Positions 7,021-15,271 of a DNA stretch of 64,000 nucleotides are shown here, piece by piece. A model generated the notes under the pieces. The model saw nothing but the letters and a program-made list of their open reading frames with translations. It was not told the DNA's origin and did not search any database. Origin of the DNA: Ottowia flava (GTDB lineage Bacteria; Pseudomonadota; Gammaproteobacteria; Burkholderiales; Burkholderiaceae_C). The position numbers were made by a program, and so were the translations under genes. How positions within the stretch are numbered: position 1 is the stretch's first letter; each line of letters begins with the position of its first letter. Where the stretch lies: positions 100,793-164,792 of the forward strand of contig NZ_JBHUEJ010000044.1 in the NCBI RefSeq assembly GCF_042680565.1, read 5' to 3'.

Positions 7021-9552
7021 TCAGTTCGGCGCCACACCCAAGGCGCGCACGGTCTCCACGTCCAAATAGCCGTGCACCGGCAAGCCGCGCGCCCGCTGGT
7101 AGCGGCCGACGGCGGCGAGCGTTTCCGGGGCCAGCACACCGTTGACCGGGCCGGGGCTGAAGCCGGCCGACTGCAGCGCGCGCTGCACTTCCTGAATCTT
7201 CTGCGGCGCGGTGTTGGTCTCGCACATGACTTCGCGCTTGTCTTCGTGCGCCTCGCCCACCTTGACCAGCCAGCTGATCGTCTCGTACACGGCGGGCACG
7301 TCGACGGTGCGGGTGCTGGCCGGCTGGTCGATGACCTGGCGGCTTTCGGTACGGTAGACGGCGGGCACGACTTCGTCGCGCACGCTGGCGGCCTTGGCCA
7401 CTTCGATACGGTCCATTGGCTGCACCAGCGCCGGCACGGCGACCTGGCGCAGGCTGGCGGGCTGGTCCACTTCGTAGCGGGTGACGGCGGCGGTTTCGGC
7501 CGGCACGTTCACTTCGCGCGTGCTTTCGGCGCGCACCAGCACCTGCTTGGGCACGCTCTTGTAGGTGGCGGGCACCACCACGGCTTCGGTGCGGGCGGGC
7601 TCCACTTCGACGCGGCGCTTGATCGTGCGGTAGGCCTCGGGCACCTCCGTCACGCGCACGGTCGCGGCTTCAACCGGCACGTAGCGCGTCACGTTGCGGT
7701 ACTCGGCCGGGATGCGCACTTCGCGCACCCAGCTGTCGGGCGCCAGGGCCCGGTCGATCTGCACACCGGCGCCTTGGCGCACGCTGGCCACGCGGGTCAC
7801 GCGCTGGCCGTTGGCGGTGGCAACCAGCTCGCCGCTCGGGTCGAACTGGTAGCCCAGCGCACGGGCGCGGTCGTAGTCGATCTCGGTGCGGTACACGCTC
7901 TGGTAGACGGCGGGCACGTGTTCGGTGCGCACCGTAGCTTCGCGCACGATGGCCTGGCGCGTCACGTTCTTGTATTCGGCGGGCACGGCCACGTCGGTGA
8001 AGGTAGCGGGCGCGCGCAAGACCTGGCGCGTCACCGTCTGGTACTGCGCCGGCACTTCGACCAGGCACCAGACATCGTCTTCCAGGTCCGCGTTGTCGGC
8101 GGGGGTCATGCCCGCGTCGACCACGCCGCGCGACACGCCGCCCGTGGCGGCCGGCACCAGCGTGCGGCCGGCCACCGGGTAGCCCTTGAACTGGCCCGTG
8201 GGGTCGACCACGAAGCCGCGCATTGGCACCACCTCATGCGCCTGGCCCACCCAGGCCCGGCCGCGGCGCCATTCGCGGTAAGGTTCGCTGACCTTGACCT
8301 GCTCGGTCACGACGTCGTACGCGGCGGGAATCGCTTCGCGGCGCACGCTGGCCGGACGCACTTCCACCGGCACCACGGCCGTTTCCACGGCGGCCGGCAC
8401 CGGAATCACCTTGGTGGTGGCGGCGCTGCGCAGGCGCTGCTCGGGCACCTGCTTGGTCGGCAGGACCACCGGCACGTACTGCAGCACTTCGGGGCGCACC
8501 AGGATGCGTTCGACCTCGCTGCGGTAGCGCGTCGGCACGGTTTCAGTGCGCGTGGTGGCGGCGTTGACCAGCACGCGCTCTTCCACTTCCTTGAATTTAG
8601 CGGGGATCACGCGCTGGATGGTGTGCTCGGGCACGTCCACTACGCGTTCAAACGCGTGTTTGTAGACCGGCGGCGTCACCTCGTACCGCGTGGTCGCTGC
8701 GCGGGTTTCGACCTGCTCGGTCGTGGTCTTGAAGGTGGGCGCCACCGGCTCGTCGCGCACGCCGGCGGGGCGCACGACCACGTTTTCGGTCACGGTGCGC
8801 AGCTGGGCCGGCTCGGCCACCTGCTGGCGCGTTTCGGGCTGGACCAGCACCTGCTCGGTCACCGTCTTGTAGGTGGCGGGGATGACCTCTTCGCGCTTGG
8901 TGGCGGGGGCGATCAGCACCCGTTCGCTGCGCGTTTCAAAACGCGCAGGCGTCAGGATCTGGGCAAAACACTGGTTGGGCAGCGATTCGATGCGCGGCGG
9001 CACCTGCTGCGCCACGACGGGCGCGGGCACCGGCGGCACCGGGCGCGGCAGGTTGCCGGAAAAACCGTTGTCGCACTGCGCCATGGTCACCCGCACCGGC
9101 TGGCCTTGGGCGTCGCTGTACAGGTTGAGCGGCATGTCGGGGCTGAAGGGCACCCATTTGCCAACCAATTCGGGCGTGATGTCCGGGCGGCCCTTGACGT
9201 GGCGGATGCCCAGGTCGCACGCCCCGCGCGTGTAGTCGGCCGCGCTGTAACGCAAACCGGCGGCCTGTGCCGTGGCCGTGGCCAGCTCGCTCAGGCGGAT
9301 GGTCCGCACCGCGGCTTCGCCCTTCTGGCGCGCCGGCGGGCGGTTGGTGACGGGGCGGTAATAGCGCGCATTGCCGGCCTGGACGGCGGCGTCGCATTCG
9401 GCCGCGCTGTCGTAGCCCACGTTGCCGTGCTGGTCGGTCACCATGCCTGCCTGCGCGGCGGTGGCCAGCGCCAGGGCGCTGCCGCCCAGCACGCCGCCCC
9501 GGCGCAATGCCGCCCACATGGCGGCTTTGGAGGTGGTTCGTGGAGACTTCAT
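7021..9552 (-). CDS. secreted tandem-repeat protein with peptidoglycan-binding domain
   Basis: An 843-residue exported protein. Residues 1-35 are a signal peptide ending in ATAAQAG. A Cys-containing N-terminal region to about residue 190 is followed by about twenty imperfect repeats of about 23 residues, pattern VPAxYxxVTxxVLVxPAxxR, likely beta-strand rich. Two repeats carry longer inserts (one with GRAWVGQAHEVVPMRG). The C-terminal about 65 residues (KIQEVQRALQSAGFSPGPVNG...) match a PG_binding_1 domain. The start at 9552 has a good ribosome site (GAGGGAAG); the frame is open 40 codons further up but without a signal peptide. Likely role: periplasmic or surface stalk anchored to the cell wall. 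The repeat family is one I cannot name. It is monocistronic, flanked by family I repeats. Confidence 0.85.
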   Translation of the reverse strand: MKSPRTTSKAAMWAALRRGGVLGGSALALATAAQAGMVTDQHGNVGYDSAAECDAAVQAGNARYYRPVTNRPPARQKGEAAVRTIRLSELATATAQAAGLRYSAADYTRGACDLGIRHVKGRPDITPELVGKWVPFSPDMPLNLYSDAQGQPVRVTMAQCDNGFSGNLPRPVPPVPAPVVAQQVPPRIESLPNQCFAQILTPARFETRSERVLIAPATKREEVIPATYKTVTEQVLVQPETRQQVAEPAQLRTVTENVVVRPAGVRDEPVAPTFKTTTEQVETRAATTRYEVTPPVYKHAFERVVDVPEHTIQRVIPAKFKEVEERVLVNAATTRTETVPTRYRSEVERILVRPEVLQYVPVVLPTKQVPEQRLRSAATTKVIPVPAAVETAVVPVEVRPASVRREAIPAAYDVVTEQVKVSEPYREWRRGRAWVGQAHEVVPMRGFVVDPTGQFKGYPVAGRTLVPAATGGVSRGVVDAGMTPADNADLEDDVWCLVEVPAQYQTVTRQVLRAPATFTDVAVPAEYKNVTRQAIVREATVRTEHVPAVYQSVYRTEIDYDRARALGYQFDPSGELVATANGQRVTRVASVRQGAGVQIDRALAPDSWVREVRIPAEYRNVTRYVPVEAATVRVTEVPEAYRTIKRRVEVEPARTEAVVVPATYKSVPKQVLVRAESTREVNVPAETAAVTRYEVDQPASLRQVAVPALVQPMDRIEVAKAASVRDEVVPAVYRTESRQVIDQPASTRTVDVPAVYETISWLVKVGEAHEDKREVMCETNTAPQKIQEVQRALQSAGFSPGPVNGVLAPETLAAVGRYQRARGLPVHGYLDVETVRALGVAPN

Positions 9553-9855
9553 GTGGACTTCCCTCGCGCGACTTGACTCGTCTTGTGCACTGTGAAGCGA
9601 CGCCCGCCACGGGCGCAGCCATTCAGCGTCAAATAGTAACCGCAGGGCGACAAAATGTGTCTGAGTTGGCAATCACTTGCGCGTCAAACGCAACAAACTG
9701 CATGAATTGCGGGTGCCGCTGTGGTGACCGGTACTCGGCGGGCGCGGTTGGCGCAGTGCGCTGGCGACTGGGCAACGCAGACCCGCACGCATTGCGGCGG
9801 CTGATCGCGCCCATCTGATCGCGCAGCGCCAAGTCTTGAAACAGAATTGCTAAAC

Positions 9856-9910
9856 AATTCAGCCTCCAGGCCTACATCCACCTGCGCAAGCAGCTATCCA
9901 TTCAGGAGCG
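9856..9910 (+). repeat. family I interspersed repeat
   Basis: Plus-oriented copy (AGGCCTACATCCACCTGCGC-AAGCAGCTATCC). It lies in the 411-bp space between the repeat-protein gene and the methyltransferase gene; the remainder of that space shows no gene or RNA that I recognise. Confidence 0.75.
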
Positions 9911-9963
9911 AACAGCTGCGTTGGCAAGCAACAGCGACATCACACGCCAACCGCTATCCCCGT

Positions 9964-10722
9964 TCAGCGCGCAACCGCGCCCGGGTGCCCCAGCTGGTCG
10001 ATGCGCGCCGGCGGCAGGTTGGCCAGCACGCGTTCGCTGTGCTGGCGGTGCAGGCCGGCCGTCTGCCAGGGCGAAGCGCCGCGCAGCGCGTAGGTGAACT
10101 GCAGCAGCCGCCCGTGCGGGGCCAGCACATGCGCACCCGCGCGCAGAATGCGCTGGCGCGCCGGCTGCGGGATGGAGAGCAGCGGCAGGCCGGAGACGAT
10201 GGTGTCGACCGGCAGCGGCAAGCCGTCGGCGCCGGCCGGCATGTGGCCGCTGGCGTGCCAGTGGCCGATGTCGGCGGCGTCGCCCTGCAGCACGCAGACG
10301 CCGGGAAAGCGGCGGCGCAGGTGGTCGGCCAGCGCAGCCGACTGTTCCACGACGACCAGGCGCGCCGGCGCGATGCCGTGCGCCAGCAGCGCGGCGGTGA
10401 TCACGCCGGTGCCGCCGCCCAGTTCAACCACCAGGCCGGGCTGTTGCGCGTCGACCAGCGCCGCCATGCGCGCGGCCAGGCGGGGCGAGCTGGCGCAAAT
10501 GGCGCCGACGGTGCCGGGCTGGGCCACCAACTCGCGCAGGAACAGCGATTGCGGCGAACGCGCGACGGCCAGATCGACTGCGCGACGCATGCGGTCAACG
10601 CCGACCCGTGCAGCGCGCGCGGCCAGCGCCGTGCCCGCCGCGCCCGTGCCGTCACGCCGGGCCAGACGGGCCAGGGCACGCACGCCAGGGGCGCGGACGA
10701 CACGGTTGCTTTGCAGACGCAT
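9964..10722 (-). CDS. class I SAM-dependent methyltransferase (PmtA/KsgA-like)
   Basis: A 252-residue protein with a Rossmann methyltransferase core: SAM-binding motif I VVELGGGTGVITAALL about residues 97-112, an acidic residue after the second strand (VVVEQS), QGDAAD and a motif IV-like region TIVSGLPLLSIPQPARQRIL. The NPP-like position reads SGLPLL, as in phospholipid N-methyltransferases of the PmtA type rather than rRNA dimethylases. A basic N-terminal amphipathic stretch (RRAVDLAVARSPQSLFLRELV) could contact membrane. Substrate is not proven; a lipid is plausible. It lies just downstream of parB on the same strand. Confidence 0.75.
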   Translation of the reverse strand: MRLQSNRVVRAPGVRALARLARRDGTGAAGTALAARAARVGVDRMRRAVDLAVARSPQSLFLRELVAQPGTVGAICASSPRLAARMAALVDAQQPGLVVELGGGTGVITAALLAHGIAPARLVVVEQSAALADHLRRRFPGVCVLQGDAADIGHWHASGHMPAGADGLPLPVDTIVSGLPLLSIPQPARQRILRAGAHVLAPHGRLLQFTYALRGASPWQTAGLHRQHSERVLANLPPARIDQLGHPGAVAR

Positions 10723-10818
10723 GAAAAGGTTCGGAGTGCGAAGGTCGTGCAGCTTAAACGCTTCCGGCCCGGGGTGCCGGTCGAAATGTAACGACCGCGC
10801 GGCTTCCGCCGCGCGCGT

Positions 10819-11811
10819 TCAGGCCGCGTCGCCCCCGCCGCTGCGGCGCAGGCGCTCGATCAGGCCGTTCAGCTCGTCCAGCGACGCGAAATGGATCGCC
10901 ACCTCGCCCGTGGGCTGCAGCTGGCCGCCCTGGCGCACCTGCTTCTTGACGCGCACTTCCACCTGCGCAGTCAGCAGGTCGGACAGCTCTTCTTCCACGC
11001 GGCGCACGTCGCCCGCCTTGTCGGGCGCGCGGGCGGGCTTGCGCGGCGCCGTCAGGTTGAATTCGGCCGCCAGCTTCTTGACCAAGGCTTCGGCCTCGCG
11101 CACCGACATCTTGCGCGCACTGACCTGGTTGGCGGCAGTGATCTGCGCCGCGCCGTCCAGCGCCAGCAGCGCGCGGGCGTGGCCCATGTCGATGTCGCCG
11201 GCCATCAGCATGGTTTGCACCGGCTCGGTCAAATTCAGCAGGCGCAGCAGATTGCTGGCGGCGCTGCGGCTCTTGCCGACGGCCTGGGCCGCCTGTTCGT
11301 GGGTCAGGCCGAAGTCGTCGGTGAGGCGCTTGATGCCTTGCGCTTCTTCCAGCGGGTTGAGGTCTTCGCGCTGGATGTTCTCGATCAGCGCCATCGCGGC
11401 GGCGGCTTCGTCCGGCACCTCGCGCACCAGCACGGGCACCTCGTCCAGCCCCGCCAGCTTGGCCGCGCGGAAGCGCCGCTCGCCCGCGATGATCTCGTAA
11501 TCTGCTACAGATTGCGTAGCTGCTTGCGCAGATCCTTCTAGGGTTGCAGCCCGATTGGATGCAGAAAGCTTGCGCACCAGGATGGGCTGCATGATGCCCT
11601 GCGCCTTGATGCTTTCGGCCAGCTCGTACAGCGCGCCTTCGTCCATGTGCGTGCGCGGCTGGTACTGGCCGGCCTGCATCTCGCTCAGGCGCAGCATCAT
11701 CGGCGTGCCGGCGGGCGTGCCGGGCGCGTCGCTCGCGGCCGGGTCCAGCGCGGAGGGGGCCAGCAGCGCGTCCAGGCCGCGGCCCAGGCCTTTGGGTTTC
11801 TTGGTGACCAT
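10819..11811 (-). CDS. parB: chromosome-partitioning protein ParB (Spo0J)
   Basis: CTP-dependent DNA clamp that loads on parS and, with ParA, segregates the origin region. The 330-residue chain starts KKPKGLGRGLDALL as usual, has the ParB/Srx domain (YQPRTHMDEGALYELAESI, IIAGERRFRAA) and a helix-turn-helix (LTHEQAAQAVGKSRSAASNLLRL). The GERR CTP-binding box is intact. Odd feature: about 20 extra residues (about 85-105, SASNRAATLEGSAQAATQ) just before YEIIAGERR, encoded exactly by a family I repeat. The start at 11811 is preceded by GAGGAG. It is the last gene of the partition operon. Confidence 0.96.
   Translation of the reverse strand: MVTKKPKGLGRGLDALLAPSALDPAASDAPGTPAGTPMMLRLSEMQAGQYQPRTHMDEGALYELAESIKAQGIMQPILVRKLSASNRAATLEGSAQAATQSVADYEIIAGERRFRAAKLAGLDEVPVLVREVPDEAAAAMALIENIQREDLNPLEEAQGIKRLTDDFGLTHEQAAQAVGKSRSAASNLLRLLNLTEPVQTMLMAGDIDMGHARALLALDGAAQITAANQVSARKMSVREAEALVKKLAAEFNLTAPRKPARAPDKAGDVRRVEEELSDLLTAQVEVRVKKQVRQGGQLQPTGEVAIHFASLDELNGLIERLRRSGGGDAA
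11499..11556 (-). repeat. family I repeat inside parB, in frame
   Basis: The copy runs from a TCTGCTACAG/TGCGTAGC half-palindrome through TGCTTGCGCAGA to GGGTTGCAGCCCGATT. It is multiple-of-three compatible and read through as part of ParB without a stop codon. Confidence 0.75.
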
Positions 11812-11824
11812 GGTGAACAACTCC

Positions 11825-12058
11825 TCAAGGTGTGCGCCGCGCCCGCAGGCGACGGCGGCGGCGCCACAGGCGCAAAACAATCCCCAGCGCAACCAACGCC
11901 AGCACGCCGGCCAACGCCAACTGGCCCAGCGCGGCCACCACGGCGGCCGAACCGCCGACAGCCACCGCCATGATGACGGACACGACGTTGGCGATCGCCT
12001 CGAAGCGGGTGATGTCGCCCGGTGACGGACGCTCGGGCGGCGGCGTGGGGGCGCTCAT
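11825..12058 (-). CDS. small membrane protein of the partition operon
   Basis: A 77-residue protein starting MSAPTPPPERPSPGDITRFE, followed by two hydrophobic segments (about residues 20-40 and 45-63, the second reading QLALAGVLALVALGIVL) and a strongly basic tail (RRRRRLRARR). The start overlaps the stop of the upstream MreB-like gene (ATGA, 12055-12058), supporting translation. It ends 13 bp before parB. No family name is offered. It could tether or insulate the partition proteins at the membrane, but that is only suggested by position. Confidence 0.7.
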   Translation of the reverse strand: MSAPTPPPERPSPGDITRFEAIANVVSVIMAVAVGGSAAVVAALGQLALAGVLALVALGIVLRLWRRRRRLRARRTP

Positions 12059-12558
12059 GCGGCCATCGACGCCAGCATTTGTTGATCTGTGGCCGACACG
12101 ATGCACAGGCGCACCTCGCGCGCGCCGGCGGCCTTGACCAATTCACTGCACGCGCGCTTTTCGACCTGGGTGTAACCGCCGTCCGGGTCGGGCGGCAGGC
12201 TGACGACGACCGAGGGCGCGGCGGTGAACAGCGAACGACCCTGAAACTGGTGCAGGGCGAACTTGATCAGCTGCTCGGTCAGCTGAAAGTCGTTGAACAG
12301 CGAGCGCGGGTGGGCGAAGGGGTTGACCACCTCGCCCGTGGCGCCCGCGCCCTTGGCCAGGTGCGCCGCAAGCTTGGCACGCGCATCGGCACCGACTGCC
12401 AGAACCTGGTTGTGCCCGCCCGCGGTAGCGCCGATGGCGATCTCGGGCAAGGCCGACCATTCGGCCTGCGTGCGCAAATCGCGCAGGCGGATCTGCGTGG
12501 GCGACAGGTCCAGCCGCCACACGGGCAGCCAGCGTTGGAGCCAGCCCGGCAGCTTCAT
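12055..12558 (-). CDS. MreB-like half-length actin-fold protein
   Basis: A 167-residue protein resembling the N-terminal half of MreB. It starts LPVWRLDLSPTQIRLRDL where MreB has its phosphate-1 loop DLGTANT, continues with VLAVGADARAKLA and VVNPFAHPRSLFNDFQLTEQ (MreB: RPLKDGVIADFFVTE), then SVVVSLPPDP and TQVEKRACSELVKAAGAREV (MreB: TQVERRAIRESALGAGAREV). The C-terminal half with phosphate-2 and adenosine motifs is absent, and the phosphate-1 loop is degenerate, so ATP hydrolysis is doubtful. Both ends overlap neighbours by ATGA, arguing for a gene of this size rather than a recent truncation. Function is unknown; a scaffold role in segregation is inference. Confidence 0.75.
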   Translation of the reverse strand: MKLPGWLQRWLPVWRLDLSPTQIRLRDLRTQAEWSALPEIAIGATAGGHNQVLAVGADARAKLAAHLAKGAGATGEVVNPFAHPRSLFNDFQLTEQLIKFALHQFQGRSLFTAAPSVVVSLPPDPDGGYTQVEKRACSELVKAAGAREVRLCIVSATDQQMLASMAA

Positions 12559-13097
12559 GCCCGGCCCGCCAGCGATAGCAGCAGGTCGTGGCCCTCGTCC
12601 CAGTCGCCCAGACCGGAATCGGCGTTGATGTGGCCTTTGGGGCCGAGGTTGAGCAGGTCGGCGCCCCAGTCGCTGGCCAGGCGCGTGGCGGAATCCAGGC
12701 TGCCGAACGGGTCGTCGCTGCTGGCCACCAGCACGGCCGGGAACGGCAGGCGCTGGCGCGCGGGCGGTGCCCAGCCGGGGATTTGCTGGCGATTGTCGTC
12801 GCGCTCGATGTCGGGCGGGGCGACCAGCAAGGCGCCGGCAATGCGATCGGCGTGGCGCGTGTGGGCGGCCCACCAGGCGGTCAGGATGCAGCCCAGGCTG
12901 TGCGCGGCCAGCAGCACCGGGCCGGGGTGGGCGCTGACCACGTCTTCCAGCCGCGCCGTCCAGTCGCCGCGCAGCGGGCGCATCCAGTCGTGCTGGTCAA
13001 CGCGCTGGTGGCCGGGGCGGCGCTCCCAGCGGCTTTGCCAGTGGTCGGGGCCGCTGCCCTGCCAGCCGGGCAGGATGAGGACGGTTGGAGAGGTCAC
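12555..13097 (-). CDS. RBBP9/YdeN-family alpha/beta hydrolase
   Basis: A 180-residue serine hydrolase of the small RBBP9/YdeN type. It starts TVLILPGWQGSGPDHWQSRWE, the family hallmark. The nucleophile elbow is LAAHSLGC (about residue 67), and SSDDPFGS and GHINADSG supply the likely acid and histidine. Substrate is unknown. It lies between parA (with a family I repeat between) and the MreB-like gene, which it overlaps by 4 bp, so it belongs to the partition operon although it has no known partition role. Confidence 0.88.
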   Translation of the reverse strand: MTSPTVLILPGWQGSGPDHWQSRWERRPGHQRVDQHDWMRPLRGDWTARLEDVVSAHPGPVLLAAHSLGCILTAWWAAHTRHADRIAGALLVAPPDIERDDNRQQIPGWAPPARQRLPFPAVLVASSDDPFGSLDSATRLASDWGADLLNLGPKGHINADSGLGDWDEGHDLLLSLAGRA

Positions 13098-13102
13098 GTG
13101 GA

Positions 13103-13160
13103 TACTATGATTTTAGTAGCTGCTTGCGCAGACCCACCTAGGGCTGGAGGCCGATTTGGC
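13103..13160 (-). repeat. family I interspersed repeat
   Basis: Well-preserved minus-oriented copy (TACTATGATTTTAGTAGCTG, then TGCGCAGACC...CTAGGGCTGGAGGCCGATTTGG). It fills the gap between parA and the hydrolase gene inside the partition operon. Confidence 0.85.
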
Positions 13161-13186
13161 TTGAAAAAAAGCCATGCCACGCGCGG

Positions 13187-13966
13187 TCAGCGCAGACCGC
13201 GCTCGACCAGCTCGTGCGCGAAGGCCACGAAGGCCTGACTGCCCTTGGCGGATGGGTCGAACAGCACGCCAGGCAGGCCGTAGCTGGGCGCTTCGGCCAG
13301 GCGCACGTTGCGCGGGATGACGGCGTCAAACACCTTGTCGCCGTAGTGCGACTTGAGCTGATCGCTGACCTGCTGCTGCAGCGTGATCCGCGGGTCGAAC
13401 ATGACGCGCAGCAGGCCGATCAGGCGTAGGTCACGGTTGAGGTTGGCGTGCACCTGCTTGATGGTGTTGGTCAGGTCGGCCAGGCCTTCCAGCGCGAAGT
13501 ACTCGCACTGCATCGGCACGATCACGCCCTGCGCGGCGCACAGGCCATTGAGCGTGAGCATGCTGAGCGAGGGCGGGCAGTCGATCAGGACAAAATCGTA
13601 GTCGTCCGCGACGGCAGCCAAGGCGCCCTTGAGGCGGCGCTCACGCCGCTCTTCGCTGACCAGTTCGACCTCGGCGCCGGCCAGCTCGCGGTTGGCACCC
13701 AGCACGGCGTAGGCGGCGCCGGCTTCCTTCAGGCGGTCGGGCACCACGACGGCCTCGGCCACGGTGGCCGATTCCAGCAGCACGTCGTACACCGAATTTT
13801 CCAGCGCCCGCTTGTCGACGCCCGAGCCCATGGTGGCGTTGCCCTGCGGGTCCAGGTCGACCAGCAACACGCGCTGGCCGATCTTGGCCAGACCGGCGGC
13901 CAGGTTGACGGTGGTGGTGGTCTTGCCGACGCCCCCCTTCTGGTTGGCGATGCAGAAAATCTTCAT
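13187..13966 (-). CDS. parA: chromosome-partitioning ATPase ParA (Soj)
   Basis: Deviant Walker ATPase of 259 residues, cytosolic and nucleoid-bound, that drives origin segregation together with ParB. The deviant Walker A KGGVGKTTT is at residues 10-18, Walker A' is LLVDLDPQGNAT and Walker B is FVLIDCPPSL. It lacks the N-terminal helix-turn-helix of plasmid ParA, as expected for the chromosomal Soj class. Its ATG overlaps the lysE stop by one base (TAATG). Confidence 0.97.
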   Translation of the reverse strand: MKIFCIANQKGGVGKTTTTVNLAAGLAKIGQRVLLVDLDPQGNATMGSGVDKRALENSVYDVLLESATVAEAVVVPDRLKEAGAAYAVLGANRELAGAEVELVSEERRERRLKGALAAVADDYDFVLIDCPPSLSMLTLNGLCAAQGVIVPMQCEYFALEGLADLTNTIKQVHANLNRDLRLIGLLRVMFDPRITLQQQVSDQLKSHYGDKVFDAVIPRNVRLAEAPSYGLPGVLFDPSAKGSQAFVAFAHELVERGLR

Positions 13967-14580
13967 TACTTTTGGATCGCCAGCTTCAGGCCGAACGCAA
14001 GCAGGATGGACCCGGCCATTCTATTCAACCAAACCGCGGTGCGCGGGTTCGAGCGCAGCCGCGCCGCCGCAAAGTGCGTGATCAGCGCCACAGACATGCA
14101 GTAAGCCAGGGTTAGCGCCGCAATCGTGGCCGCCAGCACGGCGAACGTGGTCAGCCCCGGCTGACGCGCCGGGTCGATGAACAGCGGCACAAAAGCCATG
14201 TAGAACACGATGGCCTTGGGGTTGAGCAGCGTGATCAGCAGTGCCTGGCGCAGGTACTGGCGTGGGTGGATGGTGATCGGCGGGGCGCTGCCGGGGCGCG
14301 TGCGCAGCATCTGAAAACCCAGCCACGCCAGGTAGGCGGCCCCGGCGTACTGCACCGCTGCGAACACGGATGGGTTGGCCTTGAGCAGTGCCGCCACCCC
14401 AGCCACGGCCAGCCAATACAGCGCCTGATCGCCGAGGATGATGCCCAGCGTGGCGGCCGCACCGCCGCGCAAACCGCCTTTGCTGGTCGAGGTGATCACC
14501 GCAAAATTGCCGGGCCCGGGGATGGCCAGAAACACGACGACGGCGACCACGAAGGCCCAATAGTCCTGAATGCCGAACAT
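13966..14580 (-). CDS. LysE/RhtB-family amino-acid exporter
   Basis: Inner-membrane exporter of 204 residues with about six hydrophobic helices. The family signature PGPGNFAVI is at about residues 21-29 after the first helix, and LITLLNPKAIVFYMAFVPLF is at mid-chain. The start MFGIQDYWAF at 14580 is the first ATG that gives a normal N-terminus; longer in-frame sequence upstream overlaps rsmG. It is inserted between rsmG and parA in an otherwise classic gidA-gidB-parA-parB order. Likely substrates are amino acids or derivatives; specificity cannot be read. Confidence 0.88.
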   Translation of the reverse strand: MFGIQDYWAFVVAVVVFLAIPGPGNFAVITSTSKGGLRGGAAATLGIILGDQALYWLAVAGVAALLKANPSVFAAVQYAGAAYLAWLGFQMLRTRPGSAPPITIHPRQYLRQALLITLLNPKAIVFYMAFVPLFIDPARQPGLTTFAVLAATIAALTLAYCMSVALITHFAAARLRSNPRTAVWLNRMAGSILLAFGLKLAIQK

Positions 14581-14617
14581 GGCGGCGTCCTTTGCGATGA
14601 GGAGAAAAAGGGGGAAG

Positions 14618-15271
14618 TCAGGCGTGGCCGCGCGGGCGCAGCCAGAGCAGGCAGCGCTCGGCATCCAGCCCGGGCACCCGCAATTGTTCCACGTGGAACA
14701 CCTCAACGGTGGGCGGCAGCGCGGCAATTTCGTCGTCGGGGTGCTTGCCTTTCATGGCCACCCAGACACCCTGCGGCGCCAACGCGCCGACCGACCAGGT
14801 GGTGAAGTCCACCAGCGAGGCAAAGGCGCGCGACGCCACCACGTCAAACGCTTGCCGCACCGATTCCACCCGCGCGTGCAAGCCCGTCAGGTTGCGCAAG
14901 CCCAGCGACACCGCCACCTGCTGGACAAAGGCCGCTTTCTTGGCCACCGCGTCGACACAAGTCACCTGCGCCGTCGGGCAGCAAATGGCGATCACCACGC
15001 CCGGCAGGCCACCGCCTGAACCCACATCCAACAGCTTGAAGGCGCCCTCACCCCTCTGCTGGCGCAATGGCGCGATGACAGCCAGACTGTCCAGCAAGTG
15101 GTGCGTCAGCATCTCCTGAGGGTCGCGGACCGCCGTCAGGTTGTAGACCTTGTTCCATTTGGCGAGCAAAGCCAAGTAGTCTAGCAACTGGGTGCGCTGC
15201 CCAGCGGTCAGCGCCACGCCCAGCGCCTGCGCGCCTCGGTCCAACGCGGCGGCCAGATCGGGGCCGCTCAT
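14618..15271 (-). CDS. rsmG: 16S rRNA (guanine527-N7)-methyltransferase
   Basis: Also called GidB; methylates N7 of G527 of 16S rRNA using SAM. It has 217 residues. Signatures are LAKWNKVYNLTAVRDP, HHLLDSLAV, the SAM loop LLDVGSGGGLPGVVIAI and VASRAFASL. Its start overlaps the mnmG stop by 4 bp (ATGA). A parS-like palindrome lies within its 3' coding region, encoding part of VEVFHVEQLR. Confidence 0.96.
   Translation of the reverse strand: MSGPDLAAALDRGAQALGVALTAGQRTQLLDYLALLAKWNKVYNLTAVRDPQEMLTHHLLDSLAVIAPLRQQRGEGAFKLLDVGSGGGLPGVVIAICCPTAQVTCVDAVAKKAAFVQQVAVSLGLRNLTGLHARVESVRQAFDVVASRAFASLVDFTTWSVGALAPQGVWVAMKGKHPDDEIAALPPTVEVFHVEQLRVPGLDAERCLLWLRPRGHA
14685..14700. promoter_or_regulatory. 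parS: parS-like centromere site 1
   Basis: The perfect 16-bp palindrome TGTTCCACGTGGAACA lies inside the rsmG coding sequence. It differs from the bacterial parS consensus TGTTTCACGTGAAACA only by the symmetric T/C change also known in Pseudomonas sites. Expected ParB nucleation site. Confidence 0.85.

Noticed and set aside
7015..9576. Very long plus-strand ORF rich in His, Gly and Arg
   Set aside because: It is the antisense shadow of the repeat-protein gene. Its composition is the typical high-GC mirror frame and it has no start signal or domain.
12055..12558. MreB-like gene as a frameshifted full-length MreB
   Set aside because: Stop and start codons overlap neighbours precisely on both sides and no second half of MreB is found in another frame downstream.
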